A stretch of 64,000 nucleotides of DNA from Lutimonas halocynthiae (GCF_030409835.1 NZ_JAUFQO010000001.1:124001-188000), one strand, 5' to 3'. Shown: positions 1-9,561, numbered from the stretch's first letter. Notes: generated by a model from the sequence alone, not told the origin. Translations and numbers: made by a program.

Positions 1-354
1 TGGGATGTCGAGTACTACCCGATCGATTATAGCATTATCCCCAAAATCAGCGCCAAAGGTTGGCAAATATACTTGCGATATTTGGTCACTTTTTAACGTT
101 CCAAAGTTGGAGTTGCTATTAACACCCAATAAATACAATGGGTTGTATGAAGGGTCGTTATTATCGACCCTAGATGAATCGATATTCCGATGATATGCAA
201 CTACCTCAAGAATCGTATCCCCTATATTAAAGGGTCTTTGACCCGTAAGATCTACTCCAATATCTTCGAGATCTTGTTCACATGAAATTATTCCTAATAA
301 AAATATGATTCCTACACCAATATTTCTAAAAATGGCAAATTTTTTAGATGACAT
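1..354 (-). CDS. DUF4270-type lipoprotein, N-terminal part
   Basis: The gene starts at an ATG at 354 and runs off the left edge, so only the first 118 codons are visible. The product opens with MSSKKFAIFRNIGVG, a hydrophobic stretch and a lipobox ending in Cys (LLGIISCEQD), so it should be a membrane-anchored lipoprotein. The mature start (EQDLEDIGVDL, then a run on slots for values and intervals) resembles DUF4270 proteins, which in Flavobacteriia often follow the GT5-like gene found here just upstream. The gap to that gene is 28 bp, so the two are probably co-transcribed. The function of DUF4270 proteins is not known to me. The family call rests on the N-terminus and the neighbourhood only. 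Confidence 0.75.
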   Translation of the reverse strand, partial: MSSKKFAIFRNIGVGIIFLLGIISCEQDLEDIGVDLTGQRPFNIGDTILEVVAYHRNIDSSRVDNNDPSYNPLYLLGVNSNSNFGTLKSDQISQVYLPTFGADFGDNAIIDRVVLDIP

Positions 355-382
355 AAATTATTCTTGAATGTTAAAGCAATAT

Positions 383-1192
383 TTATAAAACTTTATTGAG
401 ATAAAAGTCGGAATACGCTTCGGTAAATCCTTCTATCGGTTGGTAGTCGAGTACAGGAATGTCAAGTTTGTCTATCGCCGCAGAGAGATCATCATTTAGT
501 TCTTCACTCCCTTTAATAACAGCGTCAGAGTTTTCCATGGCAATTTTGACAAAACTATCACCATTTCCTTTCGAAAATGACCCTAATTTATCCTCGGAAA
601 TCTGATCAAACTTAATCTTATTAATCAGTCCCTGACCATCTAAAACACCTGCATTTTGGTAATTAAATGCCGAAGTGACGATCTTGCTATCTGCAAATAA
701 AGGATCGTTTTTGTAATATTCTCTTAAATATAGTGGTAGCAAAGAAGCCATCCATCCATGAATATGAATAATATCAGGAGACCAATTTAATTTTTTTACC
801 GTCTCTACAACACCCTTGGCAAAAAATATTGCTCTTTCGTCATTGTCAGCGAAAAGGTTTCCTTCTTCATCATAAAAAACTGCTTTTCTTTTGAAATACT
901 CTTCGTTATCGATAAAATAAACTTGCATTCTTTCTTTAGGAAGTGAAGCAACTTTAATGATCAATGGCATATCCATGTCATTGATTATCAAGTTCATACC
1001 AGACAATCTTATTACTTCATGCAACTGATGTCTCCTTTCATTGATCACTCCAAATCTCGGCATGAACATCCTTATTTGCGCACCTTGATGATGCATTTCC
1101 TTTGGAACTTCAAATGCCATTTTTGACACTTCAGTTTCGGGTAAATAGGGGGTTAATTCAGACGAAATATAAAGGATTCTCTTATCTTTCAT
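383..1192 (-). CDS. Glycogen/starch synthase-like protein, N-terminal GT5 domain only
   Basis: The 269-aa product matches the N-terminal half of bacterial GlgA-type (GT5) synthases: an initial beta strand (ILYISSELTPYLP), then DIIHIHGWMASLLPLYL, the usual conserved DVVHxHDW region, and VTSAFNYQNAG. Full GlgA is about 480 residues, so the whole C-terminal nucleotide-sugar domain is absent. The ADP-glucose-binding K-x-G-G loop near the N-terminus is replaced by ETEVS. By sequence it is therefore unlikely to make glycogen. Such short forms are commonly annotated as glycogen synthase next to panC in Flavobacteriia. It is divergent from panC and probably forms an operon with the DUF4270 gene. A regulatory or structural role is possible but unproven. 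Confidence 0.8.
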   Translation of the reverse strand: MKDKRILYISSELTPYLPETEVSKMAFEVPKEMHHQGAQIRMFMPRFGVINERRHQLHEVIRLSGMNLIINDMDMPLIIKVASLPKERMQVYFIDNEEYFKRKAVFYDEEGNLFADNDERAIFFAKGVVETVKKLNWSPDIIHIHGWMASLLPLYLREYYKNDPLFADSKIVTSAFNYQNAGVLDGQGLINKIKFDQISEDKLGSFSKGNGDSFVKIAMENSDAVIKGSEELNDDLSAAIDKLDIPVLDYQPIEGFTEAYSDFYLNKVL

Positions 1193-1216
1193 TTATCATT
1201 CTATTTTGGATCGGTG

Positions 1217-1224
1217 CAAAATTA
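1217..1224 (-). promoter_or_regulatory. Possible -7 element for the GT5-like gene
   Basis: The minus strand reads TAATTTTG, a match to the Bacteroidota -7 consensus TAnnTTTG, 25 bp upstream of the ATG at 1192. No TTG was found at the expected -33 distance, so the call is tentative. Confidence 0.35.
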
Positions 1225-1294
1225 CGAAATTATATGCGAAATTCGAATTAAAATCTTAAGTTTGAGGCTCCAATTAACAATATTTAACAGCAAA

Positions 1295-2137
1295 ATGGAG
1301 GTTTTCAAAACCATAAAATCTCTTCAGCAATCATTATCTCTTAAAGATGACCATTTAACTTTAGGATTAGTACCTACTATGGGTGCGCTTCACGAAGGCC
1401 ATCTTTCAATAGTAAGGAGAGCCAAGGAAGAAAATAATTTGGTTGTTGTGAGCATTTTTGTCAATCCTACTCAGTTCGATAAAAAAGAGGATTTAATCAA
1501 TTACCCAAGTACAATTGACGCCGATCTTGAGGCCTTAGAATCATTGGGTTGCGATTATGTATTCACCCCAACTGTTGAAGAAGTATACCAAGGGGATACG
1601 CGATCTGAAGCATTTAGTTTTGACGGACTCGATAGCGTGATGGAGGGTAAACACAGACAAGGTCACTTTGACGGAGTAGCTACTATTGTTAAAAAACTAT
1701 TTCAGATCACCAAGCCGGATAAAGCATATTTCGGAGAAAAAGATTATCAACAACTTTTGATTATAAAGAAAATGGTTGATTTAGAATCTATTCCGATTGT
1801 CATCGTTCCTGTTCAAATTTATAGAGAAATAGATGGTTTGGCAATGAGCTCAAGAAACACAAGACTTACTGAAAATCAACGCAATGCAGCTCCTGAAATT
1901 TACCAGACTTTATTAAAAAGCAAAAAAATATTTAACAATAATGATCTTGACAGTGTTAAAAGTTTTGTTAAAAATGAGTTTATACAAAACAAGGACCTTC
2001 AATTAGAATATTTTGAAGTAGCTGATACAGAGTCGCTTAGAATCGCCACAGAAATCTTGCCTCATAAAAAATACAGAGGGTTTATCGCGGTTTTTGCCGG
2101 GTCGATCAGATTAATAGACAATATCGCTCTAAATTGA
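1295..2137 (+). CDS. panC: Pantoate--beta-alanine ligase (pantothenate synthetase)
   Basis: It condenses pantoate with beta-alanine using ATP to give pantothenate, the coenzyme A precursor, in the cytosol. The HIGH-like nucleotide-binding motif is visible as TMGALHEGHLS near residues 29-39, followed by VSIFVNPTQF, GKHRQGHFDGVATIV, FGEKDYQQL and AMSSRNTRL, all family hallmarks. The ATG at 1295 gives 280 aa, the usual length. An upstream in-frame ATG at 1214 would add 27 residues with no family counterpart and is rejected. panD follows 33 bp downstream, so the beta-alanine supplier and user are adjacent. Confidence 0.97.
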   Translation: MEVFKTIKSLQQSLSLKDDHLTLGLVPTMGALHEGHLSIVRRAKEENNLVVVSIFVNPTQFDKKEDLINYPSTIDADLEALESLGCDYVFTPTVEEVYQGDTRSEAFSFDGLDSVMEGKHRQGHFDGVATIVKKLFQITKPDKAYFGEKDYQQLLIIKKMVDLESIPIVIVPVQIYREIDGLAMSSRNTRLTENQRNAAPEIYQTLLKSKKIFNNNDLDSVKSFVKNEFIQNKDLQLEYFEVADTESLRIATEILPHKKYRGFIAVFAGSIRLIDNIALN

Positions 2138-2138
2138 G

Positions 2139-2146
2139 TAACTTTG
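2139..2146 (+). promoter_or_regulatory. Putative -7 promoter element before panD
   Basis: TAACTTTG matches TAnnTTTG and begins just after the panC stop codon, 25 bp before the panD ATG. It could give panD its own transcript. No convincing -33 TTG was found. Confidence 0.45.
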
Positions 2147-2170
2147 CACGGTTAAAATTCTAAGCAAAAA

Positions 2171-2521
2171 ATGAATATTGAAGTTGTAAAATCAAAAATA
2201 CATCGTGTAAGAATTACAGGGTCTGATTTGAACTATATTGGAAGCATCACAATCGATGAAGATCTTATGGATGCGGCTAATATTATTGAAGGAGAAAAAG
2301 TGCACATTGTTAATATAAACAATGGTGAAAGACTAATAACTTATGCTATTAAAGGAGAGAGACAAAGTGGTGATATAGTCCTTAACGGGCCAGCCGCTAG
2401 AAAAGTAGCTAAAGATGATATTATCATTATCATATCTTATGCTATGCTTGAATTTGAGGAAGCCAAATTGTTCAAGCCTTCTATCATTTTTCCGAATGAA
2501 AAAGATAATTCATTGACATAG
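2171..2521 (+). CDS. panD: Aspartate 1-decarboxylase proenzyme
   Basis: It decarboxylates L-aspartate to beta-alanine for pantothenate synthesis. The 116-aa product has the self-cleavage site Gly24-Ser25 in [11 protein letters not shown], which yields the pyruvoyl group on the new alpha-chain N-terminus. The conserved [17 protein letters not shown] and NGPAAR segments follow (Arg/Tyr active-site surroundings). Length is typical. It lies directly after panC, and the next gene begins 3 bp after its stop, so translation is probably coupled. Confidence 0.97.
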   Translation: MNIEVVKSKIHRVRITGSDLNYIGSITIDEDLMDAANIIEGEKVHIVNINNGERLITYAIKGERQSGDIVLNGPAARKVAKDDIIIIISYAMLEFEEAKLFKPSIIFPNEKDNSLT

Positions 2522-2524
2522 TTT

Positions 2525-3496
2525 TTGAAAATCAATTCTAAAAAGATCATTTTTACCTTACTCCCTATTGCTTTGGGGGTTTTTCTCATTTGGTATTCTC
2601 TTTCAAAATTGAAGCCCAACGATATAGAAGCTATTAAAACTTCTTTTAAAACTGCTAACTATTGGTGGGTTGCCTGCTCTTTATTCTTAGGAATTCTAAG
2701 TCACTTGTCGCGGGCATACCGATGGCAATTTATGCTTGATCCTCTTGGATACAAACCCAAGTTTGCGAATAATGTTATGGCTGTTTTGGTTGCCTATCTG
2801 GTAAATTTAATCGTTCCTCGAGCCGGAGAAATTGCAAGAGCTACGACTGTAGCAAAATATGAAAACATACCATTTGAAAAAGCATTTGGAACCATCGTAT
2901 CTGAGAGAGTAGCGGATGCCATCATGTTATTAAGTATTATGGCACTGGCTTTTGTATATCAAACAGAGCTTCTTTCGAGTTACCTATTTAGTAAGGAAGA
3001 TTCTGGAACGGGCTATACTTGGTACATTCTGGGAATTCTGGGAATAGCTGGAGCGATATTTATATGGGTTCTAAGGAAATCTAAGAATCCTATGGTCCTA
3101 AAAATTCAGACTTTTATTCAGGGCTTGATTCAAGGCGTCATTAGTATATTTAGGATGAAAAAGAAATGGGCCTTTATCTTCCATACGGTCTTTATTTGGG
3201 TTATGTATGTCTTAATGTTTTACGTCGTGACCTTTGCATTACCAGAAACGACTCATTTAGCCTTTGGAGCCATTATTGTTGGTTTTGTAGTTGGAGGCCT
3301 AAGTATGGCATTAACCAATGGAGGTCTGGGTACCTACCCTATCTTTGTGGCCAGCGCGCTGACACTTTATGGAATTGATGAAAACCCGGCTCTGGCCTTT
3401 GGCTGGATTATGTGGACGGCTCAAACAATGATGGTACTTTTCTTTGGTGGCTTGTCATTCTTGATTCTACCGATTTATAATAAAGACAGAGCGTAG
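2525..3496 (+). CDS. Multi-pass membrane protein, UPF0104/AglD-like (LPG synthase TM family)
   Basis: A 323-aa integral membrane protein with about eight hydrophobic segments. The motif SHLSRAYRWQFML near residues 59-71, NLIVPRAGEIARATTVAKYE and TNGGLGTYPIFVA are characteristic of the lysylphosphatidylglycerol-synthase transmembrane family (YbhN/AglD-like), some of which act as flippases or in glycolipid metabolism. Translation appears to begin at a TTG at 2525, 3 bp after the panD stop, because no in-frame ATG precedes the first membrane segment. The substrate is unknown. The position after panC-panD is common in Flavobacteriia but gives no functional clue. Confidence 0.8.
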   Translation: MKINSKKIIFTLLPIALGVFLIWYSLSKLKPNDIEAIKTSFKTANYWWVACSLFLGILSHLSRAYRWQFMLDPLGYKPKFANNVMAVLVAYLVNLIVPRAGEIARATTVAKYENIPFEKAFGTIVSERVADAIMLLSIMALAFVYQTELLSSYLFSKEDSGTGYTWYILGILGIAGAIFIWVLRKSKNPMVLKIQTFIQGLIQGVISIFRMKKKWAFIFHTVFIWVMYVLMFYVVTFALPETTHLAFGAIIVGFVVGGLSMALTNGGLGTYPIFVASALTLYGIDENPALAFGWIMWTAQTMMVLFFGGLSFLILPIYNKDRA

Positions 3497-3531
3497 CCAT
3501 TTTTAGAAAACTTGAATATTTGATTCATACA

Positions 3532-4446
3532 ATGCATAAATTCTATAGTAACGGAAAATTATTGTTAAGCGGTGAATACCTGATTCTTGATGGTGCCAAA
3601 GGCTTAGCACTTCCTACACTGTATGGACAAGAGTTAAATGTAGAGAGAACTGAGCGGGAAAACACACTGAGCTGGACGAGTATTGATGAAAAAGGAGCCG
3701 TCTGGTTTAAAGCGCAATACAGCCTGCCAGAACTGACACTTTTAAGTTTCGACGGAGATAGAAAAGTGGCTGAAACCCTTCAGAAGATCCTTTTGCAGGC
3801 AAAAATAACAAATACAGCCTTTTTGAATGATGCGAATGGTATTCAAGTAACTACTAAATTGTCTTTCTCCAGAAACTGGGGCTTAGGAACTTCTTCTACA
3901 CTTATCAATAATATTGCCCAATGGGCCAAGGTCGATGCTTTTGACCTTTTATTCAACAGCTTTGGAGGCAGTGGTTATGACATCGCCTGTGCGCAGCATG
4001 ATCAAGCCATTACTTACCAACTTAAAGACAATACTCCTTCAATTGAAACAGTAGTTTTTGACCCTTCATTCAAAGACCAGCTTTATTTTGTTCATCTCAA
4101 TAAAAAACAGATAAGCAGTGAGAGTATCAAAGCTTATAAAAGCAATAAGTTTGATGAAAAAGCTGTTCAAAGAATTACGGAGATTTCAAAGAGTCTTTTA
4201 ATAGCAAACACGCTTTCTGATTTCAATGCGCTTTTGAAGGAACATGAATCAATCTTATCATTAATTCTAAAAGAACAAACAATACAGCAAAGGCTTTTTT
4301 CAGATTTTAAAGGGCAAATTAAAAGTTTGGGGGCCTGGGGTGGTGATTTTATTCTTGCCACTGGTGACCATACAACAACTGATTATTTTAGCTTAAAGGG
4401 GTATCAAACTGTTATTCCTTATGCATCGATGATAAAAACAATATGA
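3532..4446 (+). CDS. GHMP kinase of the GYDIA type, possible mevalonate-pathway kinase
   Basis: The 304-aa product shows GHMP-kinase features: an N-terminal SNGKLLLSGEYLILDGAKG, a phosphate-binding loop NWGLGTSSTL, and the segment GSGYDIACAQ that gives this group its GYDIA name. The ATG at 3532 is chosen over an in-frame TTG at 3520. Because Flavobacteriia use the mevalonate pathway and mvaD and mevalonate kinase are about 10 kb away, this may be the phosphomevalonate kinase, but that is inference. It overlaps the next gene by 4 bp (ATGA), so the two are translationally coupled. Confidence 0.8.
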   Translation: MHKFYSNGKLLLSGEYLILDGAKGLALPTLYGQELNVERTERENTLSWTSIDEKGAVWFKAQYSLPELTLLSFDGDRKVAETLQKILLQAKITNTAFLNDANGIQVTTKLSFSRNWGLGTSSTLINNIAQWAKVDAFDLLFNSFGGSGYDIACAQHDQAITYQLKDNTPSIETVVFDPSFKDQLYFVHLNKKQISSESIKAYKSNKFDEKAVQRITEISKSLLIANTLSDFNALLKEHESILSLILKEQTIQQRLFSDFKGQIKSLGAWGGDFILATGDHTTTDYFSLKGYQTVIPYASMIKTI

Positions 4447-5663
4447 CAGATTCTAAAGAAGTAATTATTATTGGAGGAGGCGCAGCTGGTTTCTTTGCAG
4501 CCATAAATATGGCTGAATCTAATCCTGATTTAAAAGTTACTATTTTAGAAAAAAGTGGGAAAGTGCTTCAAAAAGTTAAGGTTTCAGGTGGAGGAAGATG
4601 TAATGTGACCCATGGCTGTTTTGATCCAAAAGAACTTATTGAGTTTTACCCACGAGGTAAAAAAGAATTACTCGGCCCGTTTCATTCTTTTATGACAGGT
4701 GACACCATTGAATGGTTTGAGAGAAAGGGTGTCCCTCTAAAAATTGAAGACGATCTTAGGATGTTTCCTGAATCAAACTCATCACAAACTATTTTAGATT
4801 GTTTTACTGAAAGTGCTGAGCAGGCAGGTGTAAAAGTCATGCTGAATGAAAACGTAATGAAAATTAGTAAAGCCGACGAGCAATTCATTATTGAAACTAA
4901 GAATGCACATTTCAAAGCTGACTGCTTACTCATTGCGTCTGGAGGGAATTCTAAAATCTGGGAGATTATCAAAAGCCTCGGGCATAAGATTATCGAACCT
5001 GTTCCCTCTCTGTTTACATTTAATATAAAGGATCCTATTCTTGAAGATATTCCAGGCATATCGGTACCTGATGCACATATCAGTATTGAAAGCGGACTTT
5101 ACGAAAGTAACGGCCCTCTTTTGATCACCCATTGGGGGCTCAGTGGGCCAGGGATTTTAAAATTATCTTCACTTGCCGCGATTCATTTAGCGCGATTGAA
5201 GTATCAGTTTTCAGTGACTGTTAATTGGCTCAATGTGCCATATTCAGATGTATTAGAACATCTAAAAGCCCAAAAAAATCATAGCCCAAAAAAGAATGTG
5301 CTTCTTAAATCTTGTTTTGAACAAATTTCTAAACGACTTTGGTCAAAGCTTGTCAATTCAGCCAAAATAAATTCAAATCAAAATTGGTCAGATCTTTCTA
5401 ATAAGCAGTTAGAAAATCTTGCTGAAAAACTCACCAAAACAGAATTCACCTCACACGGAAAAACAACCTTCAAAGAGGAGTTTGTAACAGCTGGAGGGGT
5501 AGATCTAAAAGAGATTAATTTTAAACGTTATGAAAGTCGTATACTCCACAACTTGTTTTTTGCGGGTGAGGTGCTCAATATAGACGGATTAACTGGAGGG
5601 TTCAATTTTCAAAATGCCTGGACTGGAGGATATATTGCCGCCAAAGCTATTGCCGATCAATAG
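4443..5663 (+). CDS. FAD-dependent oxidoreductase, HI0933/YhiN family
   Basis: A 406-aa soluble flavoprotein. The N-terminal Rossmann dinucleotide-binding motif is VIIIGGGAAGFFAA (residues 7-20), followed by KVSGGGRCNVTHGC, typical of the HI0933/BaiN family, and a C-terminal FAGEVLNIDGLTGGFNFQ and AWTGGYIAAKAI that complete the FAD site. The substrate is not predictable. Members have been linked to tRNA or anaerobic steroid/bile-acid chemistry elsewhere, but nothing here supports a specific role. It overlaps the GHMP-kinase stop by 4 bp, which suggests co-expression. Confidence 0.88.
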   Translation: MTDSKEVIIIGGGAAGFFAAINMAESNPDLKVTILEKSGKVLQKVKVSGGGRCNVTHGCFDPKELIEFYPRGKKELLGPFHSFMTGDTIEWFERKGVPLKIEDDLRMFPESNSSQTILDCFTESAEQAGVKVMLNENVMKISKADEQFIIETKNAHFKADCLLIASGGNSKIWEIIKSLGHKIIEPVPSLFTFNIKDPILEDIPGISVPDAHISIESGLYESNGPLLITHWGLSGPGILKLSSLAAIHLARLKYQFSVTVNWLNVPYSDVLEHLKAQKNHSPKKNVLLKSCFEQISKRLWSKLVNSAKINSNQNWSDLSNKQLENLAEKLTKTEFTSHGKTTFKEEFVTAGGVDLKEINFKRYESRILHNLFFAGEVLNIDGLTGGFNFQNAWTGGYIAAKAIADQ

Positions 5664-5716
5664 ATTATGATTGTTAGGTCTTTTTGTTATATTTATAGAA
5701 ATCAAAAAACCTAATC

Positions 5717-7285
5717 ATGCTTACACAATCTTTTCGCATCTTATGCTGCATTTTATTTCTGAATAGTTCACTCTTTGCCCAAGAAAATGCCTTGGCGAAA
5801 ATTAATACTGAAGGGTTTCAAAATTCTCAAGTATTTCAACTTGTTGAAGAATTATCTGATTCTTACGGACCAAGACTTACAGGGACACGTCAGTATTATA
5901 GCGCTGCGCAATGGGCAAAAATAAAATTGGAAAGCTGGGGTCTCAATAAAGTTGAACTAGAACCTTATTGTGACGACTGTTTAGGTTGGGATCTTAAATC
6001 ATTCAATATTGAGGTAACAGACCCTTCGTATATAAAGATTGAGGCTTATCCTTACGCCTGGACAAAAGATTCCCAGGGTGCTCAAGAAACTGAAATCATA
6101 TTTATTGAGAATGTTAATGATCTGGAACAGGTTAAAAAAAATTGGGGAGGAAAGTTAAAGGGAAAAACGGTGCTTTTGGGTAAAAATATCCCAAAACTCA
6201 AAGGCTCAACATCTGGTAATAACATTATGTTAGATCCACTAAGCTCAAGACATTCAGAAGAGGAATTAACAGAAGCTGAGGGTAGTTTAGTTCCTAATCC
6301 AGATAATCCTTTAGGTCCATCTATGGGTAATGTATCCTTGCCCCAAATGCTTGCTTTTATGGATAAATTTCTAGCTTCAGAACGACCTTTGTTTGAATTT
6401 CTTGAAAAAGAAGGCACCTTAGCTGCCTTAGGAACAACAAACCTTCATCCGGGTATATTGCACCCAAGTGGAACATATAATAATAGAGAAGGTCAAAAAC
6501 AAGGAATCCCATACTTTGCTATTTCCGTTGACGATTTTGGAAGGATTAGTCGCATGATCAAAAAAGGCACCACCCCGAAAGTAAAGTTTCATTTGGATTC
6601 TGAATTATACCTTGAACCTGAAAATAATGTAAATATTATTGGAGAAATTACCGGGTCAGATCCCAAATTAAAAAATGAAATTGTTATGATTGGTGCCCAT
6701 TTTGACACCTGGCACGCGTCTTCAGGTGCTACTGACAATGGTGCAGGTAGTGCCGTCATGATGGAAGTAATGAGAATTCTAAAAGCCTCGGGCGTAAAAC
6801 CCAAACGAACTATCAGAATTGGTTTATGGGGAGGTGAAGAACAAGGCTATATTGGTTCTTTAGCCTATGCCGAAAATCATTTTGGAAAGGTAGCTGATGA
6901 TAAATTTAAAAAAGAATCGGAGCAGGTTTCAGTATACCTCAATATGGATAATGGAGCCGGTATGATGAAAGGTATATATCTTCAGGGGAATGAAGCAGTA
7001 AGACCTGTTTTTAAAGAGCTTCTCAAACCTTATGCCAGATTGGGAGTCGATCATCTAACAATTCAAAACACGAACTTTACAGATCATGACGTATTTAATC
7101 ACTATAATATTCCTGCCTTTCAAATTATTCAGGACCCCTTGAATTATCAATCGGTTACCCATCATACCAATATGGATGTATTGGAATATGTCCCTGAGAA
7201 AGACCTCATGGTCAATGCAACTGTTTTGGCAGGATTGGTATATCAAATTGCACAACGTCCTGAAAAACTACCTCGCAAGCGTTAG
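5717..7285 (+). CDS. Secreted M28-family metallopeptidase
   Basis: The 522-aa protein starts with a signal peptide (MLTQSFRILCCILFLNSSLFAQ) and should be periplasmic or exported. The zinc-peptidase core shows the di-metal ligands His328 and Asp330 in IGAHFDTWH, Asp340 in GATDNGAG, and Glu374-Glu375 in WGGEEQGYIG, the catalytic base and ligand of M28 aminopeptidases. A later HHTNMD gives the final His ligand. A PA-like insert probably lies between residues 110 and 250. It is likely an aminopeptidase or carboxypeptidase for peptide nutrition. It stands alone between the flavoprotein and the convergent arsenic operon. Confidence 0.9.
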   Translation: MLTQSFRILCCILFLNSSLFAQENALAKINTEGFQNSQVFQLVEELSDSYGPRLTGTRQYYSAAQWAKIKLESWGLNKVELEPYCDDCLGWDLKSFNIEVTDPSYIKIEAYPYAWTKDSQGAQETEIIFIENVNDLEQVKKNWGGKLKGKTVLLGKNIPKLKGSTSGNNIMLDPLSSRHSEEELTEAEGSLVPNPDNPLGPSMGNVSLPQMLAFMDKFLASERPLFEFLEKEGTLAALGTTNLHPGILHPSGTYNNREGQKQGIPYFAISVDDFGRISRMIKKGTTPKVKFHLDSELYLEPENNVNIIGEITGSDPKLKNEIVMIGAHFDTWHASSGATDNGAGSAVMMEVMRILKASGVKPKRTIRIGLWGGEEQGYIGSLAYAENHFGKVADDKFKKESEQVSVYLNMDNGAGMMKGIYLQGNEAVRPVFKELLKPYARLGVDHLTIQNTNFTDHDVFNHYNIPAFQIIQDPLNYQSVTHHTNMDVLEYVPEKDLMVNATVLAGLVYQIAQRPEKLPRKR

Positions 7286-7313
7286 GATTAAAGATTATTT
7301 TGAATGGATTGAT

Positions 7314-8345
7314 TTAGAAATATTTCTTTTTTAACCAAAAAGAAACCTTTACCAACAAAATTAGTGCCGGGACCTCTACCAGAGGACCAATGACACCTGC
7401 AAAAGCTTGTCCAGAGTTTAAACCAAAAACTGCTATTGCAACAGCAATTGCCAATTCAAAATTATTACCTGCTGCGGTAAATGCAACAGCTGCCGTTTCA
7501 TCATATTTGGCTCCTACTCCCTTGGTCACGAAAAAGCCAATAATAAACATTAGACTAAAATAAATAAGTAACGGTATTGCAATAATTACAACGTCCATTG
7601 GAATTTCTACGATTAACTCCCCTTTTAAGGAGAACATAATCACAATCGTAAACAATAAAGCAATTAAGGTTAAAGGAGAAATGGTTGGAATAAACTCTTC
7701 AGCATACCATTTTTCACCCTTAAGTTTTACTAAAATCAACCGACTCAATATTCCTGCTAGAAAAGGTATTCCCAAATAAATAGCAACACTTTCTGCAATT
7801 GTCCCAATTGAAATATCAACAATGGCTCCTTCAAATCCAAAATAAGGAGGCAAAACAGTTATAAATATCCATGCATAAAAACTATATGCAAAAACTTGAA
7901 AAATACTATTTAATGCGACCAAGCCTGCACCGTATTCACTGCTTCCATCAGCTAGGTCATTCCAAACCAGCACCATGGCGATACAACGTGCCAACCCGAT
8001 CAAAATCAATCCCACCATATATTCAGGATAATCTCTTAAAAAGGTAATGGCAAGAATAAACATTAACACAGGTCCTATGATCCAATTCAATAACAAAGAA
8101 ATTGAAAGAATTTTTGTGTTTTTGAATACTTTGGGAAGTAGAGAATATTTGACTTTTGCCAAAGGCGGATACATCATTAAAATCAATCCAATAGCTATCG
8201 GTATATTGGTTGTACCAGAACTGAATGAATTTACAAAGTCCGGAAAAGTTGGTATGAAGTAACCCAGACCCACCCCAATAGCCATTGCTACAAAAATCCA
8301 TAGCGTTAAATTTCTGTCGAGAAAACTTAGCTTTTTTGATGCCAT
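7314..8345 (-). CDS. acr3: ACR3-type arsenite efflux transporter
   Basis: A 343-aa inner-membrane carrier with about ten hydrophobic segments that exports As(III) by the proton gradient. The family signature is visible in [18 protein letters not shown], with the conserved Cys thought to be essential in ACR3 proteins, and [20 protein letters not shown] near the C-terminus. It is the last gene of the arsenic operon. Its ATG overlaps the arsC stop (TAATG), so it is translationally coupled to the reductase that supplies arsenite. Confidence 0.95.
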   Translation of the reverse strand: MASKKLSFLDRNLTLWIFVAMAIGVGLGYFIPTFPDFVNSFSSGTTNIPIAIGLILMMYPPLAKVKYSLLPKVFKNTKILSISLLLNWIIGPVLMFILAITFLRDYPEYMVGLILIGLARCIAMVLVWNDLADGSSEYGAGLVALNSIFQVFAYSFYAWIFITVLPPYFGFEGAIVDISIGTIAESVAIYLGIPFLAGILSRLILVKLKGEKWYAEEFIPTISPLTLIALLFTIVIMFSLKGELIVEIPMDVVIIAIPLLIYFSLMFIIGFFVTKGVGAKYDETAAVAFTAAGNNFELAIAVAIAVFGLNSGQAFAGVIGPLVEVPALILLVKVSFWLKKKYF

Positions 8346-8962
8346 TATGATTGAATTTTAGAGAAAACGTAGAACATTTCAGTTGCTATTTGCATACTTC
8401 TTTCGGCATATTTATTAGTCTGAATCGGGGTATTATCATATGCTTTTGGATCTTCAAAAGTAATGGGTACCCTTGTTTCTGCACCCAAAACAATAGGGCA
8501 TCCTTCATTGGCTTGAGAACATGTCATCACAGCAGCAAACTTAGACTTAGGATTGAATTCATCATCTAGTTTTTTAGAAAAACCAATAACAGGGTGCTCA
8601 TTCTCCGAATATTTAATGCTATAAACAGGATTGTTACCCTCGGATAATTTTTTAATCTCAAATCCTACGCTTTTCAAAGTTTCTGCCACCATTGGAAACA
8701 AAGCTGTTGCTTCTGTTCCTCCAGAATAACAAAATACATTTTTGATATTAAAATAATAACTAAAGGTTTGAGCCCATACCTGTGACAAGTGACTTCTCCT
8801 TGAATTATGCGTACAAATAAAATTGATATTGATCGTTTCTTCTGTTTTAGAATATTCAGAAATATAATCGATTAGCAGCTGAAGCGTTTGCTTTCTCTCA
8901 ACAGGTATCCTTTCAATATTTAAAGTAGAAACGAAGATATCCAGTTCTTCAAATAATGCCAT
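8345..8962 (-). CDS. arsC: Arsenate reductase of the low-molecular-weight phosphatase fold
   Basis: The 205-aa protein carries the P-loop [14 protein letters not shown] near residues 48-61 (Cys-x5-Arg) and belongs to the low-molecular-weight tyrosine phosphatase-like, thioredoxin-type arsenate reductases. Further Cys residues lie in FCYSGG and in [12 protein letters not shown], which could form the disulfide relay. It reduces As(V) to As(III) for the Acr3 pump encoded next. It sits in the fourth position of the ars operon, 15 bp after the DUF6428 gene. Bacteroidota members carry this N-terminal helical extension and are often annotated simply as protein-tyrosine-phosphatase. Confidence 0.9.
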   Translation of the reverse strand: MALFEELDIFVSTLNIERIPVERKQTLQLLIDYISEYSKTEETININFICTHNSRRSHLSQVWAQTFSYYFNIKNVFCYSGGTEATALFPMVAETLKSVGFEIKKLSEGNNPVYSIKYSENEHPVIGFSKKLDDEFNPKSKFAAVMTCSQANEGCPIVLGAETRVPITFEDPKAYDNTPIQTNKYAERSMQIATEMFYVFSKIQS

Positions 8963-8977
8963 AATTATGATTAATTT

Positions 8978-9520
8978 TTAACAACATCCACTATTGGGAT
9001 TACATGAAGAAGCTTCTTGTAATTCCGAAAGTTTGGCTTTTGGTTTTTGCTGGTCAAATATAGGACTTTCTGTATCGATTTCAACCCCAGATATTCCGCA
9101 AACGTCATTCGCTTTACATCTCGTTGCCTCTGAAAACAGATTTATATAAACTCTTTTCTCATCAAATTCTATATGTTTTACCGGCATCACAGCAGTGGCA
9201 AAAGTATCATTTCCATATTCCATTTTTAAGTCAGTATCCTTTTTTATAGCTTTAATACTATCGACTCTATTTATAATAGCTAAGATCTTATCTGTTGTCA
9301 TATAATCTCTCTTGCCCAGTTCAGTTGGACTTTCCCATAACTGAAAATGTGTCTCTTCCCAAAAATTAGTCTTACCTCCACAATCAGTCGTATCAAATTG
9401 TACATTTTTTACTTCTGTTAAATGATAATTGGCACCAACTAATTTATCCTTGGTATAAGAAAATAATAATTCTTTATTTTTTTGTTCTTCTAGTACTTTA
9501 ATAAATTCACTTACTTTCAT
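8978..9520 (-). CDS. DUF6428-type protein of the arsenic operon
   Basis: A 180-aa soluble protein with no signal peptide. Residues 1-125 form the body seen in DUF6428 proteins, which commonly accompany arsenic genes in Bacteroidota. The rest is cysteine-rich: one pair in RCKANDVCG and a terminal SCNPNSGCC. Clustered Cys at the C-terminus could bind As(III), so a metallochaperone or sensor role between ArsC and Acr3 is a fair guess, but no function is established to my knowledge. Co-transcription with arsN, arsC and acr3 is very likely from same-strand spacing. Confidence 0.75.
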   Translation of the reverse strand: MKVSEFIKVLEEQKNKELLFSYTKDKLVGANYHLTEVKNVQFDTTDCGGKTNFWEETHFQLWESPTELGKRDYMTTDKILAIINRVDSIKAIKKDTDLKMEYGNDTFATAVMPVKHIEFDEKRVYINLFSEATRCKANDVCGISGVEIDTESPIFDQQKPKAKLSELQEASSCNPNSGCC

Positions 9521-9561
9521 AATCTTCTATTTTATGTGTTATTATTTTTTATGGTTGCTTC

